Shown here: positions 18,890-28,433 of the stretch, one piece after another | How the letters are laid out: each line of letters starts with the position of its first letter | Numbering within the stretch: the stretch's first letter is position 1 | Origin: Flavobacteriales bacterium | Lineage (GTDB): Bacteria > Bacteroidota > Bacteroidia > NS11-12g > UBA955 | Direction of reading: 5' to 3' | Length of the DNA stretch: 36,290 bases | NCBI GenBank assembly: GCA_947487055.1 | Contig: CANKVN010000014.1 | Span: forward strand, 1 to 36,290 | Position numbers and translations under genes: made by a program | The notes under the pieces: model-generated | Seen by the model: only the letters and a program-made list of their open reading frames with translations | What the model was told of the DNA's origin: nothing | The model's database searches: none

Positions 18890-19045
18890 CGGGCATTAAC
18901 CCTGAGTGCGGTGAAAATCTCTATCAATCCTGCATTTGAAGAAATCCTGCCCGGTTTTTTGGGGTTTAGCGTTGCGCTCTTATGGTCAGGGTAAACCAAT
19001 TATTATGCGTGGTTTGGAACGTTCTGCAGATCATTGAAAACAAAC

Positions 19046-19079
19046 AAAAAGGACCTGCCGGCTATGACAGGTCTTTTTT
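19046..19079. terminator. Intrinsic terminator hairpin (bidirectional look), downstream of rlmD on the minus strand
   Basis: AAAAAGGACCTG-CCGGCTATGA-CAGGTCTTTTTT: GC-rich stem flanked by A and T tracts. Confidence 0.75.
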
Positions 19080-19208
19080 ATTGGATATTTGGCCGGGTAT
19101 AATTACTTGGCCCTCTTGAAATAAAACCGCGTTATGAAAATTCCATTGCCTAAGGGATATAATATCCAAATAAAAAGAAACGGGTATCAAACCCTTTAGG
19201 CAACAGCA

Positions 19209-20609
19209 TTAACGAAGCTCCCACAATCCCACATTTTCCACATGGTGGGTGTGCGGGAACATATCTACCGGCTGAATTTTTACCAGCCTGTATTTTTCAT
19301 CCAGCAGTTTGGCATCACGGGCTTGGGTAGCCGGATTGCAGCTCACGTAAACAATGCGGGGCGGTTCGGTTTCTAAAATCCGTTTAACCACATCCGGGTG
19401 CATGCCGTCCCGGGGCGGATCGGTAATCAATACATCGGGGCGGCCGTGCTCGTTAATAAATGCCGTGGTAAGGATTTCCTTCATGTCGCCGGCATAGAAA
19501 CTGAGGTGTTCCATCCCATTGATTTTCATGTTTTCTTTGGCATCCAAAATGGCTTCGGGCACATATTCAATCCCCACCACCTGCCTGGCTTTGTCGGCTA
19601 CATAGAGCGCAATGCTGCCGGTGCCGGTATACAAATCGTAAACCAGTTCTTTTCCGCTTAGGCCGGCAAATGCTTTGGTTATGGCATAGAGCGTTTCAGC
19701 TTGCATGGAGTTGGTTTGAAAGAAACTTTGTGGACGAATTTTAAACTGCAATCCACCCAATTCTTCCATCAGGTATTCGTTGCCGTGATAGCACTGCACG
19801 GTTAAATCCTGCAAAGTATCGTTCTTTTTGGTGTTGATGACATATACCAGCGATGTTACGCGCTCAAAATGGTCGCGGATATAATCCAGCAAGGCATGGC
19901 GCTTTTCGGCATCGTCTTCGAAAAAGCTAACCAATACCATCCATTCGCCTTTTTTATTGCAGCGCAGCATCAGGTTGCGCATCATTCCCTGTTGATCCAG
20001 CAAGTCGTAGTAGGTGTAGCCGTGGGTGTCACAAAAGGCTTTTACGCCACGTTGTATCTCGTTGACATAGTCTGGCATCAGGTGGCACTTATCAATGTCT
20101 ATAACCTTGTCAAAACGGCCTGGAATGTGAAATCCAAGGGCGGTTGGTCTTATGGTGGTTTCAGGATCGAAGTGGGTAACCCAGGCGCGGTTGCTAAAGG
20201 TTAAATCCAGCTTGTTGCGGTAAGCGGTGGTTTGGGCGCTACCAAGAATGGGAAGCACTTCAAAACCGGATAACCCGGCTATGCGTTCAAACGCGTCCAC
20301 CACTTGCTGTTGCTTAAACGCAAGCTGATCTTCGTATCCAAGGTGCTGCCATTTGCAGCCGCCGCAGGTTTGAAAATGACTGCAAAAAGGGGTGATGCGC
20401 TTTTCGGAGTGGTGGTGAAACTTTACAATCCTGCCTTCCAGGTAATTTCGCTTTTTGGCAACAATTTGTACATCCCCAATATCTCCAGGGGCTGCAAACT
20501 TCACAAACACCACCTGATTGTCAATCCGGGCAATGCAATTTCCTTCGGCTACGGCAGGGCCTATTTCTACGTTTTCCAGCAGCCGGTATTTGGGCATTTT
20601 TCTCCTCAT
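19209..20609 (-). CDS. rlmD: 23S rRNA (uracil-C5)-methyltransferase, RlmD/TrmA family
   Basis: TRAM-like N-terminus; Fe-S cysteines CSHFQTCGGCKWQHL; VYDLYTGTGSIALYVA; ITDPPRDGMHPDVV; IVYVSCNPATQARD. Confidence 0.93.
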   Translation of the reverse strand: MRRKMPKYRLLENVEIGPAVAEGNCIARIDNQVVFVKFAAPGDIGDVQIVAKKRNYLEGRIVKFHHHSEKRITPFCSHFQTCGGCKWQHLGYEDQLAFKQQQVVDAFERIAGLSGFEVLPILGSAQTTAYRNKLDLTFSNRAWVTHFDPETTIRPTALGFHIPGRFDKVIDIDKCHLMPDYVNEIQRGVKAFCDTHGYTYYDLLDQQGMMRNLMLRCNKKGEWMVLVSFFEDDAEKRHALLDYIRDHFERVTSLVYVINTKKNDTLQDLTVQCYHGNEYLMEELGGLQFKIRPQSFFQTNSMQAETLYAITKAFAGLSGKELVYDLYTGTGSIALYVADKARQVVGIEYVPEAILDAKENMKINGMEHLSFYAGDMKEILTTAFINEHGRPDVLITDPPRDGMHPDVVKRILETEPPRIVYVSCNPATQARDAKLLDEKYRLVKIQPVDMFPHTHHVENVGLWELR

Positions 20610-21196
20610 CAGTGTTGTTTTTTTGCTTTTACTTGGTTTAAAATGGTGATAAATGCGGCGGGTTCATGGTAGCCTGCCAGGCAGTAGCGTTCCTCAGATT
20701 TATTTGGTGTGAGCCAGAAATACGTGGTTGGAAATCCGTTCCGCTTGCCATATCCCAGCCACAGATAAAGCTCACTGTTGCTCATACTGGTATCTCCAAA
20801 AGTAAACGTGTGGTCCTTTTCGGGATTCATTTTCACGGTCACAAAATCGGTATTCAGATTGGCTATCACTGCAGAATCTACGTAGGTTTGGCGGTCCATA
20901 ACCTTGCACCAGTAGCACCAATCGGTATACATATCCACCAACAGGATTTTATTTTCGGCGATGGCTTTTTTGTATCCGCTTTCAAAATCAAGCCAGGTAA
21001 TGGTTTTTGCCGGTGCGGGTTTTGGTGGTATTGCTTCAACCTCCGTTTTGCTGATTTTAGCCGTTGGCAGCATCACTGCCGGTGTGTCGGGGGTGGTAAA
21101 TACGGGTTTTGCATTGCTTGCAACAGCAGTTGGTTTCTTTGCTTTGCAGGCAGCAAAAGCAAGCACCAAAAGGATAAATACACCAATGTTTCTCAT
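20609..21196 (-). CDS. Thioredoxin-family lipoprotein
   Basis: Lipobox LVLAFAACKAKK; active site YTDWCYWCKVMDRQTY; cis-Pro NGFPTTYFW. Confidence 0.8.
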   Translation of the reverse strand: MRNIGVFILLVLAFAACKAKKPTAVASNAKPVFTTPDTPAVMLPTAKISKTEVEAIPPKPAPAKTITWLDFESGYKKAIAENKILLVDMYTDWCYWCKVMDRQTYVDSAVIANLNTDFVTVKMNPEKDHTFTFGDTSMSNSELYLWLGYGKRNGFPTTYFWLTPNKSEERYCLAGYHEPAAFITILNQVKAKKQH

Positions 21197-22053
21197 GATG
21201 GAATAGAATGGGTTTTCATGCTAATATCAAGGCTTTTTACCGTATGGGTTAGCATTCCCAGCGATATAAAATCAACCCCTGCTGCTGCATATTGCCGGAT
21301 GTTGTCTGCAGTTATGCCGCCTGAAGCTTCGGTTTCGCACCTGCCCGCAATCCATGTTACGGCTTCTTTGCAGGCATCCGGTGTGAAATTATCAAGCATA
21401 ATCCGGTCCACGAACCCTGTATTTAAGGCTTCTTTCACCTCATCCATGTTGCGTGTTTCTACCTCTATTTTGAGGTTTTTACCGTGGGTTTCAAGGTAGG
21501 TTTTGGTGCGCTGCACGGCAGCTGTAATGCCACCTGAAGAATCAACGTGGTTGTCTTTCAGCATGATCATGTCGTATAGCCCAATACGGTGGTTTTCTCC
21601 GCCACCGGTTTTCACGGCCCATTTTTCCAGCAACCGCAATCCCGGTGTGGTTTTGCGTGTGTCCAGAACTTTGGTTTTGTAGCCGTCCAGAAGTTTTACC
21701 ATGGCTGCTGTTTGGGTGGCAATACCGGATAAGCGTTGCATGAAGTTTAGCAACAGCCTCTCAGCGAGCAACAAACTGTGTACGCTGCCATGGGCTTCGG
21801 CAAGCAAGGTGCCTTTAGCAAGGTGTTCGCCGTCCTGGTGATAAATGTTCAGCGTAATTCCCGGATCTACCACTTTTAAAATCGTTTTGGCCAGTAGCAA
21901 GCCTGCAATTACCCCATTTTCCTTGAGCAGGATGCGGGAATGGCCCTTAGTTCCTGCCGGTATGCTCGCCAGGGAGGAATGGTCACCATCGCCTTGGTCT
22001 TCGTGCAGACAAAGGGTGATAAATGAAATGAGTTCGGGATTGTTGAAATCCAT
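21193..22053 (-). CDS. nadC: Nicotinate-nucleotide diphosphorylase (carboxylating)
   Basis: EDQGDGDHSSLASIPAGTKGHSRILLKENGVIAG, LLNFMQRLSGIATQTA, LDTRKTTPGLRLLEKWAVKTGGGENHRIGLYDMIMLKDNH. Confidence 0.97.
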   Translation of the reverse strand: MDFNNPELISFITLCLHEDQGDGDHSSLASIPAGTKGHSRILLKENGVIAGLLLAKTILKVVDPGITLNIYHQDGEHLAKGTLLAEAHGSVHSLLLAERLLLNFMQRLSGIATQTAAMVKLLDGYKTKVLDTRKTTPGLRLLEKWAVKTGGGENHRIGLYDMIMLKDNHVDSSGGITAAVQRTKTYLETHGKNLKIEVETRNMDEVKEALNTGFVDRIMLDNFTPDACKEAVTWIAGRCETEASGGITADNIRQYAAAGVDFISLGMLTHTVKSLDISMKTHSIPS

Positions 22054-22070
22054 GCCTTCAAAGGTCAGGC

Positions 22071-22454
22071 TTATTTCTCAATTTTTAATTCGTGGATATT
22101 GAGCTTTGCTCCATTTCCGCGATAAAAAATGGTTGATTTATATTCCTCAGTGCCGCATTGCAGGGCTAACACCAAAAAATGCGCACCATTTTCGCTTTTG
22201 CCTTGCTGCATTTGTTTCACAACCGTGGGTTTGTGTGCATCAAAAAATCCCTGAAGGATCATTTTGGCCTGGCTTTTACTGTAAACACCTTCCTTGCCCG
22301 GGGTAGTGAGCTGCACGCTGGCACTGAAATGCCCGGCTATTTCGGTAGCATTTCCTGCGGAGAACAATTGCAGCAGTTTGTTGGCATCGTCCGCCGGTTT
22401 TGCAGAAAACGAGGAAAAAAGGGCTACAACAGCGGCGAAAATGGGTGGAAGCAT
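22071..22454 (-). CDS. DUF4783-family secreted protein
   Basis: Small NTF2-like protein with signal peptide directly upstream of nadC; GNATEIAGHFSASVQLTTPGKEGVYSKSQAKMILQGFF. Confidence 0.7.
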   Translation of the reverse strand: MLPPIFAAVVALFSSFSAKPADDANKLLQLFSAGNATEIAGHFSASVQLTTPGKEGVYSKSQAKMILQGFFDAHKPTVVKQMQQGKSENGAHFLVLALQCGTEEYKSTIFYRGNGAKLNIHELKIEK

Positions 22455-22509
22455 TGTCTGTCAATCATCCAATATTATGCCAAATTAACCGATTACCCCC
22501 GTAACCATA

Positions 22510-22536
22510 AAAAAGGCCCGATAAACGGGCCTTTTT
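22510..22536. terminator. Intrinsic terminator hairpin
   Basis: AAAAAGGCCCG-ATAAA-CGGGCCTTTTT, perfect 11-bp stem immediately downstream (minus strand) of the 22553..24736 gene. Confidence 0.88.
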
Positions 22537-22552
22537 CGTGATTTAAGTTGAT

Positions 22553-24736
22553 TTAAGGTTTGATGATTTTTACGGCAGCATGGGCATTGTTGCTGTGCAC
22601 ATAAAGCAAGTATGCGCCTGAAGCAAGGTTTGCGATGCTGAATTTGCCATTGAAACCGGAATTGCTGGTTTCCAATACACTGTTTCCGGTAATGTCTACC
22701 AAAACCATGTCCACTTTTTCTGTTCCGAAGGCAGATAAATCCACCTGAACCATATCTGTAGCCGGATTTGGCATGGCGTTTACCTGCAAAGTCTTTTTGC
22801 CGGTTTTGCGGGTTTGGTTGGTGTTGGTTTTAAAGCATTCTCCGGAGGCAATGCGGGTCATGTTGCTGAAATCGATATAGCAAGCCCAGTTGGGGTTGTC
22901 AATAAATGGATTTCTGTTGTTTTGTTTAAATGCGATATACTCCTGGCGGGCCATTTCGTAATTGTTTGGAGGGTATTTCTGGCTCCAGCGCTTCAATACA
23001 TTTTGGTCCTGCATGTCGGTGATGAACTGCACGGAGGTAGGCATTGTGAATGGCTTATCTGCCGTATGGTATGTGGCGCAGATGTAGAAACAAGCCCTCG
23101 ATACCATGCCTTTTACGCGGTTTGGTGGTTCGTAAGCCAGATTGCCGACGCTATCTGTGCCATATTTACCGTCCAGAAACTGGTATGTAACGGTTTTCAG
23201 ATTGTTGTAGGGAACATTGCTGCGCACGGCATTGGCTTTTATCTGGTGCACGGGGAACAAGGCATACAAATCACTGCCACAGGCGCTGTCGGTAGATGGA
23301 ATGCTCATCCAGCTCTTTGGATAGGAGTGTTCGCGGCTCAGGGTGTCCCAAATAATTGGGGGTTGAAATAGGTATTTGAAACCGCTGTAGGTGCAGGTCA
23401 GTACACGCCTGCTTCCGGTGGTATCATACGCAGCAAAGTCTTCCACCATGGTGGTTCCGTAGTTGCTGTAATACACCTGAAAATGAGGGCGGATTTTGGA
23501 TTTTAATTTGGATAAAAACTGGGTGTCTGTAGCGGTGATTCCTGAGTAGTAAGTTCCGGTATTCAAGCCGGGAGTGGTTACATTGTCCATTACAGATCCG
23601 CTTTGATAGTAGTTTATGTATTTATCGTATCCGTTCCAAGAAATAACCTTAACAAAGTACTTGGTATTGGCAACAATCTGGTCAATCCTGTAGTCGCCTG
23701 CAGGACCATTTTCAACAACCCTGGCTTTGCCTAAATAAGAGCCTTTTTCGTAAGCCACACCGTCTGTAGGTGTTTCGTTGATGCTGTCTTTGGAAACCAG
23801 GATGAGCAGGTTGTCTGCATTGTTGGTTCCGGCAGTTGCCTTGAGCTGCCAGGCACGAACGGTTGAAAAATTCAAGCTGGGGGATGCGTTTGGTTCGGTG
23901 GCAAAATTACCGCTGATGGCATAAATGTTTAGGCTGAAAACAGTATTGCCCACACCATCGTTGCTGTATATTTTCATGGTGCCCTTGATAGATCCGGCAG
24001 GGGCGCCTACAAGCTGCACCAGCATGTTCTTTTGGCTTTTAGACAAAATGGTATCCGGAACACCGCCGGCCTTGAAATAAGCAGCATCAGCACCACTAAA
24101 ACGCACAGAGTCAATAACCAGGGGGTCGCCAACTCCGTTGTTTTTAAGGGTTACAGGGTACAGTCCGGAATTTCCGGGCTTAAACATGCCGCCATTAATC
24201 ATTTGCGTAGTTCCATCATAAACGGCTATTTCAGGGCTCGCAGATGGGCCTGCAGGTTTAACCAATACGTCGTCCAGTACCACGTTGAAACCGGTAACCT
24301 TGGTGGTGTAAATAAACCTTACATAGCGGCTTCCTGATTTCAAACGCACCATGTGTTTGGTAATGGTCTGTGGCAAAGATTTGGTGTAATTACGCACGTT
24401 GGTCCAGGTGTTGCCATCTACGCTTTCGTCGATATTAAAAACCGAACCAGGGTCTGTACCGGGGTTGGTTCTAACCCAATATTCAACGGTATCTGCACGG
24501 CTTCCAAAAAATACCTGAAGGTATTCGCCGCTGCCATCAAGCCTCAGTGCCTGTGGAGCAGAGTTGTAGAAGCCTGCACTGGTATAGGTGAGGTTACCGG
24601 CCACTTTTGCCAGGTCATAACTCCAGCCGGTTGGTGGAGCCGTAACATTGCTCATGTCCCACGATGTGGGAAGTGTTGCTTGCCCAAACAAGGTGGTGCT
24701 TAGGAGGCAAATTAAAGAGAGTATGGTGTTTTTCAT
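22553..24736 (-). CDS. Secreted endonuclease I family nuclease with T9SS sorting domain
   Basis: Endonuclease I motifs REHSYPKSWM and DLYALFPVHQIKANAVRSNVPY; T9SS tail VNAMPNPATDMVQVDLSAF...GAYLLYVHSNNAHAAVKIIKP. Start MKNTILSLICLLS at 24736 preferred over 24790. Confidence 0.87.
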   Translation of the reverse strand: MKNTILSLICLLSTTLFGQATLPTSWDMSNVTAPPTGWSYDLAKVAGNLTYTSAGFYNSAPQALRLDGSGEYLQVFFGSRADTVEYWVRTNPGTDPGSVFNIDESVDGNTWTNVRNYTKSLPQTITKHMVRLKSGSRYVRFIYTTKVTGFNVVLDDVLVKPAGPSASPEIAVYDGTTQMINGGMFKPGNSGLYPVTLKNNGVGDPLVIDSVRFSGADAAYFKAGGVPDTILSKSQKNMLVQLVGAPAGSIKGTMKIYSNDGVGNTVFSLNIYAISGNFATEPNASPSLNFSTVRAWQLKATAGTNNADNLLILVSKDSINETPTDGVAYEKGSYLGKARVVENGPAGDYRIDQIVANTKYFVKVISWNGYDKYINYYQSGSVMDNVTTPGLNTGTYYSGITATDTQFLSKLKSKIRPHFQVYYSNYGTTMVEDFAAYDTTGSRRVLTCTYSGFKYLFQPPIIWDTLSREHSYPKSWMSIPSTDSACGSDLYALFPVHQIKANAVRSNVPYNNLKTVTYQFLDGKYGTDSVGNLAYEPPNRVKGMVSRACFYICATYHTADKPFTMPTSVQFITDMQDQNVLKRWSQKYPPNNYEMARQEYIAFKQNNRNPFIDNPNWACYIDFSNMTRIASGECFKTNTNQTRKTGKKTLQVNAMPNPATDMVQVDLSAFGTEKVDMVLVDITGNSVLETSNSGFNGKFSIANLASGAYLLYVHSNNAHAAVKIIKP

Positions 24737-24740
24737 TTGA

Positions 24741-27413
24741 TTAAAAAGTAATGCGAATACCGGTGGTGTAACGGAATCCGGGGGAAACAAATACTTCGAG
24801 GTTGGTGGGCCTGAAGGTATTGGAAGGGTTGTTGTCTATGCTGCGGTGCTGTGCATCGCTGATATAAAGGTTGTTGGTCACATTTTGGCAGTTCGCATAA
24901 ACCGAAATCTGACCCGATTTATAAGCGGTAAAAGTGTATCCGGCAGAAATATTCATGTACCAGTATGCTGGAATACGGAATGATTCCCGGCCTTTATAAG
25001 CCCCAACAAGGGATAAGGGATCAAAGTCTGCGTAGTGCTTCCAGAAATAGACATACTGGGCTGAGATGTAAGCTCCTTTTAGCAGTGAAGGCTCCCAGCG
25101 CACGCTCCAGGTCCACTGGCACTGTGCCGCGTCGCCCACGTGCACGCCGGAAGCATCGAAATCTACAAGCCCGACAGAATCTCCTGCATCATCGCGTATG
25201 ATACTTCGTGCACCGGATTTCCATTGCCAGTCGGCCAAACTCAATGCACTTTGAATGGTCATGCCATTTCCTGGTTTCAGAATACCTGCAAACTCTACAC
25301 CCATGTGTCTGGCTTTCATGCCGTTGATGTTGTATGAAAACAAATTGCCATCAGGGTCGCGGTAGGTGGGCAGGAAATTTGCAGGGCGGTTTTGCCAGTA
25401 AGTATAGTATACGTTTGCATCCAAACTGAATATGCGGCTTTTATAACCTGCACCGCCTTCAATGGCATATATTTTCTCGTTTTTGGCGTCTTTTACTTCA
25501 ACGTTGTTGTTGTCAAATATATTGTTGAAACGGGTTGGTTTGTTCAAATAACCCACATTTCCAAACAAATTTACATGCCTGCTGATGTTGCGGTTTACCC
25601 CAGTTTTAAGGGTTACACCGGGTCTTCTTACCCAATCGGAAACCTTTGGCTGGCTGTCAGCTGTGAGCCTAAAGAAATCAATCCTGCGGTAGAAGGATTG
25701 TGTGGTACTGGCATTCACGAAAGCTGAAGTCCTGCCTTTGGAATATTCCAGTTCAGCAAACCCACCTATCCAGCGAACCAACCCATCGTTATTGAAACGG
25801 AACTTGTCGCCTTTATGGTAGAGCAGGTCTTTTTTATTGGGGTCCAGTTCACCATTGTCGGGGATGAAATAATCACCACCCAGCAAATCATAAACCTCTC
25901 GGTAATGCTGTGCCCTGTAGGTGCGAAGGTCCAGTCCTCCGGTGAAGGTGAAATTTTTGTTGATTTTGTGGTTGAGCGTGCTCAATGCACCAAACCATTT
26001 GTGGTTGTTTACGCTGCGGTGCAATATGCCGTATGACCTAAGCTCGGTAGCGCTGTATGCAGGGTCGGGATTGGGCACAAATGCAGACCCGGTGGTATTG
26101 GCCCACCATGAGCCTTGCATGTTGAACTGGCCGTAGGTTCTGAGCTGGCTGATGCTGTTGGCTTGCGAACCACCACCTTTGCCGACAGACATATAGGCGA
26201 CCGTGCTGATCAGCGTTTTACTGCTGGGTTTCCAGTCGTGTTTCAGGTAAACCTGGGGTTTGTGAAATTCGTTTACCCGTTCACTTTTGCGGTTGTTCGA
26301 TCCCCAGATGGTATCGCCTACGTCGTTCAACCGGGCCTCATTAAGCCATCCCCAGTGCTGGTTATATTTTCTGCCCTGATTAACGGGCATATTGCCCACC
26401 AGGGTGTCCATATTCAGTTTCATGGCAAGGCCACGGTCATACAAGCTTAACCTGGCCCTAAAGCTGCGCTGTCCATGGCTTTGTGGAGCGCCAACCGCAG
26501 TCAAGGAAAGGGTGTGTTTTTTGCCAAATTTCTTTTCAAGGCGGCCGTAGTAGCTGTACATGTCATCATACAATGCATCTACATAACCGGTGCTGCTTCT
26601 TTTGGTGAAGCTGAAGATGGCGCCCCAGTTTCCTTTTAGCCTGCCAGTATTGATGGTTGCTGAATATTTTTGGTAGCGGGAATCACCAAATTCTGCGTTT
26701 GCAGAAGCTTTAAATTGGTTGGATACACCGCGGGTAATGATGTTCATGGTGCCGCCAACTGCGGGATTGGCGATGCGGCTGCTGCCCAGCCCTCGCTGCA
26801 CCTGTGTGAGTGCGGTCACTTCGCTTAATCCGAACCAGTTGCTCCAGTAAACCTCGCCATTTTCCATGTCGTTCACAGGAATTCCGTCTATCATCACGGC
26901 GATGTTGCGTTGGTTGAAACCGCGAATGGTAATGCGAGCATCACCGGCGCCACCGCCTTGCTGGGTGGCATAAACGCCTGGTGTGTTGTTCAGCAGCATG
27001 GGCATGTCTGCGCTACCGAGTTGCTCGCTGATGGTTTTGCCGTTCAGGTTGCTGTAGGCTATGGGAGTTCTTCTGTCTTTGGCAAGGGAAGCGGTAATTT
27101 GAACCGCTTGCACATCCGTGCTGAGGTTGTCCAGCCTGAAAACGACATTTGGAATAAGGCTGCGGTCGGCAAGGATTTGAATGGTATCGCTGCTGAAGCC
27201 TTCCAGTGTTGCAACCAGTGTATGGTTGCCACCAACCAGCAGCATGCTGAAAGAACCATCGGCTCCCGAAACTGCGGAAACCGCCCTGCTGCTAATAACC
27301 GCTTTTGAGATTCCTTCGCCGGTTAAGGCATCTGTAACCTTACCCACAATCTTTGTTTGGGCTTGCAGCAGACCTGTTCCGCTGAGCAGGGCTATGAGAA
27401 AGGCGGTCCTCAT
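24741..27413 (-). CDS. TonB-dependent receptor with N-terminal carboxypeptidase-regulatory-like domain
   Basis: KIVGKVTDALTGEGISKAVISSRA; plug GVYATQQGGGAGDARITIRGFNQRNIAVMIDGIPVNDMENGEVYWSNWFGL; C-terminal FRYTTGIRITF. Confidence 0.92.
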   Translation of the reverse strand: MRTAFLIALLSGTGLLQAQTKIVGKVTDALTGEGISKAVISSRAVSAVSGADGSFSMLLVGGNHTLVATLEGFSSDTIQILADRSLIPNVVFRLDNLSTDVQAVQITASLAKDRRTPIAYSNLNGKTISEQLGSADMPMLLNNTPGVYATQQGGGAGDARITIRGFNQRNIAVMIDGIPVNDMENGEVYWSNWFGLSEVTALTQVQRGLGSSRIANPAVGGTMNIITRGVSNQFKASANAEFGDSRYQKYSATINTGRLKGNWGAIFSFTKRSSTGYVDALYDDMYSYYGRLEKKFGKKHTLSLTAVGAPQSHGQRSFRARLSLYDRGLAMKLNMDTLVGNMPVNQGRKYNQHWGWLNEARLNDVGDTIWGSNNRKSERVNEFHKPQVYLKHDWKPSSKTLISTVAYMSVGKGGGSQANSISQLRTYGQFNMQGSWWANTTGSAFVPNPDPAYSATELRSYGILHRSVNNHKWFGALSTLNHKINKNFTFTGGLDLRTYRAQHYREVYDLLGGDYFIPDNGELDPNKKDLLYHKGDKFRFNNDGLVRWIGGFAELEYSKGRTSAFVNASTTQSFYRRIDFFRLTADSQPKVSDWVRRPGVTLKTGVNRNISRHVNLFGNVGYLNKPTRFNNIFDNNNVEVKDAKNEKIYAIEGGAGYKSRIFSLDANVYYTYWQNRPANFLPTYRDPDGNLFSYNINGMKARHMGVEFAGILKPGNGMTIQSALSLADWQWKSGARSIIRDDAGDSVGLVDFDASGVHVGDAAQCQWTWSVRWEPSLLKGAYISAQYVYFWKHYADFDPLSLVGAYKGRESFRIPAYWYMNISAGYTFTAYKSGQISVYANCQNVTNNLYISDAQHRSIDNNPSNTFRPTNLEVFVSPGFRYTTGIRITF

Positions 27414-28381
27414 TGTTTTATCAGCCTGGCGGAATAGTTTTCCTGCCCTGCACCGATTGCCTGAAGGTGGTAAACACCGCTGCTCAAAGATGCCGTAGAG
27501 ATGGTTGCAATGGCAAATCCATTGGGATATTGCATTTCAAAAGGCAATTGAACCTTGCGGCCTTGCATATCCATGGCAATGATACTTATTACAGCCCCCT
27601 GGAAAAATGCCTTAACCTCGCTGGTGGCAGGGTTAGGAAACAATTGCACCTGTTGTGCTGCAATTTCTTGATTGCGGGCTGCGAATTTGTTACAATCGCA
27701 AATATGGGTGCGCAGCGAATCGAAAGTGTTCACGGGGTATACCTCCCATTCCTTGCGTGGATTGAAGTTTGCCGGATTGGCGGAAACGCCTTGCTTGATT
27801 CCGTGTTTGCGGATAAGGGTTTTATCGATGGTGCACCAAAGGCCCAGGCCAGTATTGTTTGGGAACGAATCACTCCAGCCAATGGTTCTGCTTGGGTTTG
27901 ATGGCAACTGAGGTTGCTGCCCGATTTTGCCAAAGATGTCAATAGGTGACCATTTGTTGGTGGCCGTGTTCAGTTTGTCCAGGCTCATGGCATCGTCTCC
28001 GTTGAAACTCATGGAGAATGAAGTGTTGTAATCTTTGGATAAGAACAAATCTGCTTTAACCCTCAGGTTATAGGTAACGGGAGTATCCTGGCCTGTCTGG
28101 GTGGTGTCGCGGCGGTCAATGACCAATACCTTGGCTTCGTTGCTGCCAATGGTGCCGGAAAGCAAATCGCTGAATTGGCTGGTCCACACCGCTGATCCGT
28201 TTTGCCAGCGGGTAACCCGATAATTGCTCAGGTCGATGGTAGCGGTTCCCGGGTTGTAAATTTCAAGGGCTTTGTTGTTTCTGGTGCCCTCAACATATTC
28301 GGATATGAAGAGTTCATTGCATTGTGCACCCAGTTTTACCATAGAAAGGATGCATCCAAGAGCGAATAAGGTCTTTTTCAT
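27410..28381 (-). CDS. Lamin-tail-domain (LTD) secreted protein with T9SS sorting domain
   Basis: ELFISEYVEGTRNNKALEIYNPGTATIDLSNYRVTRWQNGS is an LTD signature; tail LFPNPATSEVKAFFQG...GVYHLQAIGAGQENYSARLIKQ. Confidence 0.85.
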   Translation of the reverse strand: MKKTLFALGCILSMVKLGAQCNELFISEYVEGTRNNKALEIYNPGTATIDLSNYRVTRWQNGSAVWTSQFSDLLSGTIGSNEAKVLVIDRRDTTQTGQDTPVTYNLRVKADLFLSKDYNTSFSMSFNGDDAMSLDKLNTATNKWSPIDIFGKIGQQPQLPSNPSRTIGWSDSFPNNTGLGLWCTIDKTLIRKHGIKQGVSANPANFNPRKEWEVYPVNTFDSLRTHICDCNKFAARNQEIAAQQVQLFPNPATSEVKAFFQGAVISIIAMDMQGRKVQLPFEMQYPNGFAIATISTASLSSGVYHLQAIGAGQENYSARLIKQ

Positions 28382-28392
28382 TTGGAAGTATG

Positions 28393-28428
28393 TAGCAAAT
28401 TTCGTATATTTAGGTTATCAAATTGCTA
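28393..28428. promoter_or_regulatory. Inverted repeat TAGCAA...TTGCTA in the divergent intergenic region
   Basis: TAGCAA (28393-28398) and TTGCTA (28423-28428), AT-rich centre, between divergent starts at 28381 and 28434. Confidence 0.35.
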
Positions 28429-28433
28429 AGTTA

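Noticed and set aside
20666-21499. 277-aa plus-strand ORF across thioredoxin lipoprotein and nadC
   Set aside because: Opposite two well-supported genes; no recognisable domain.
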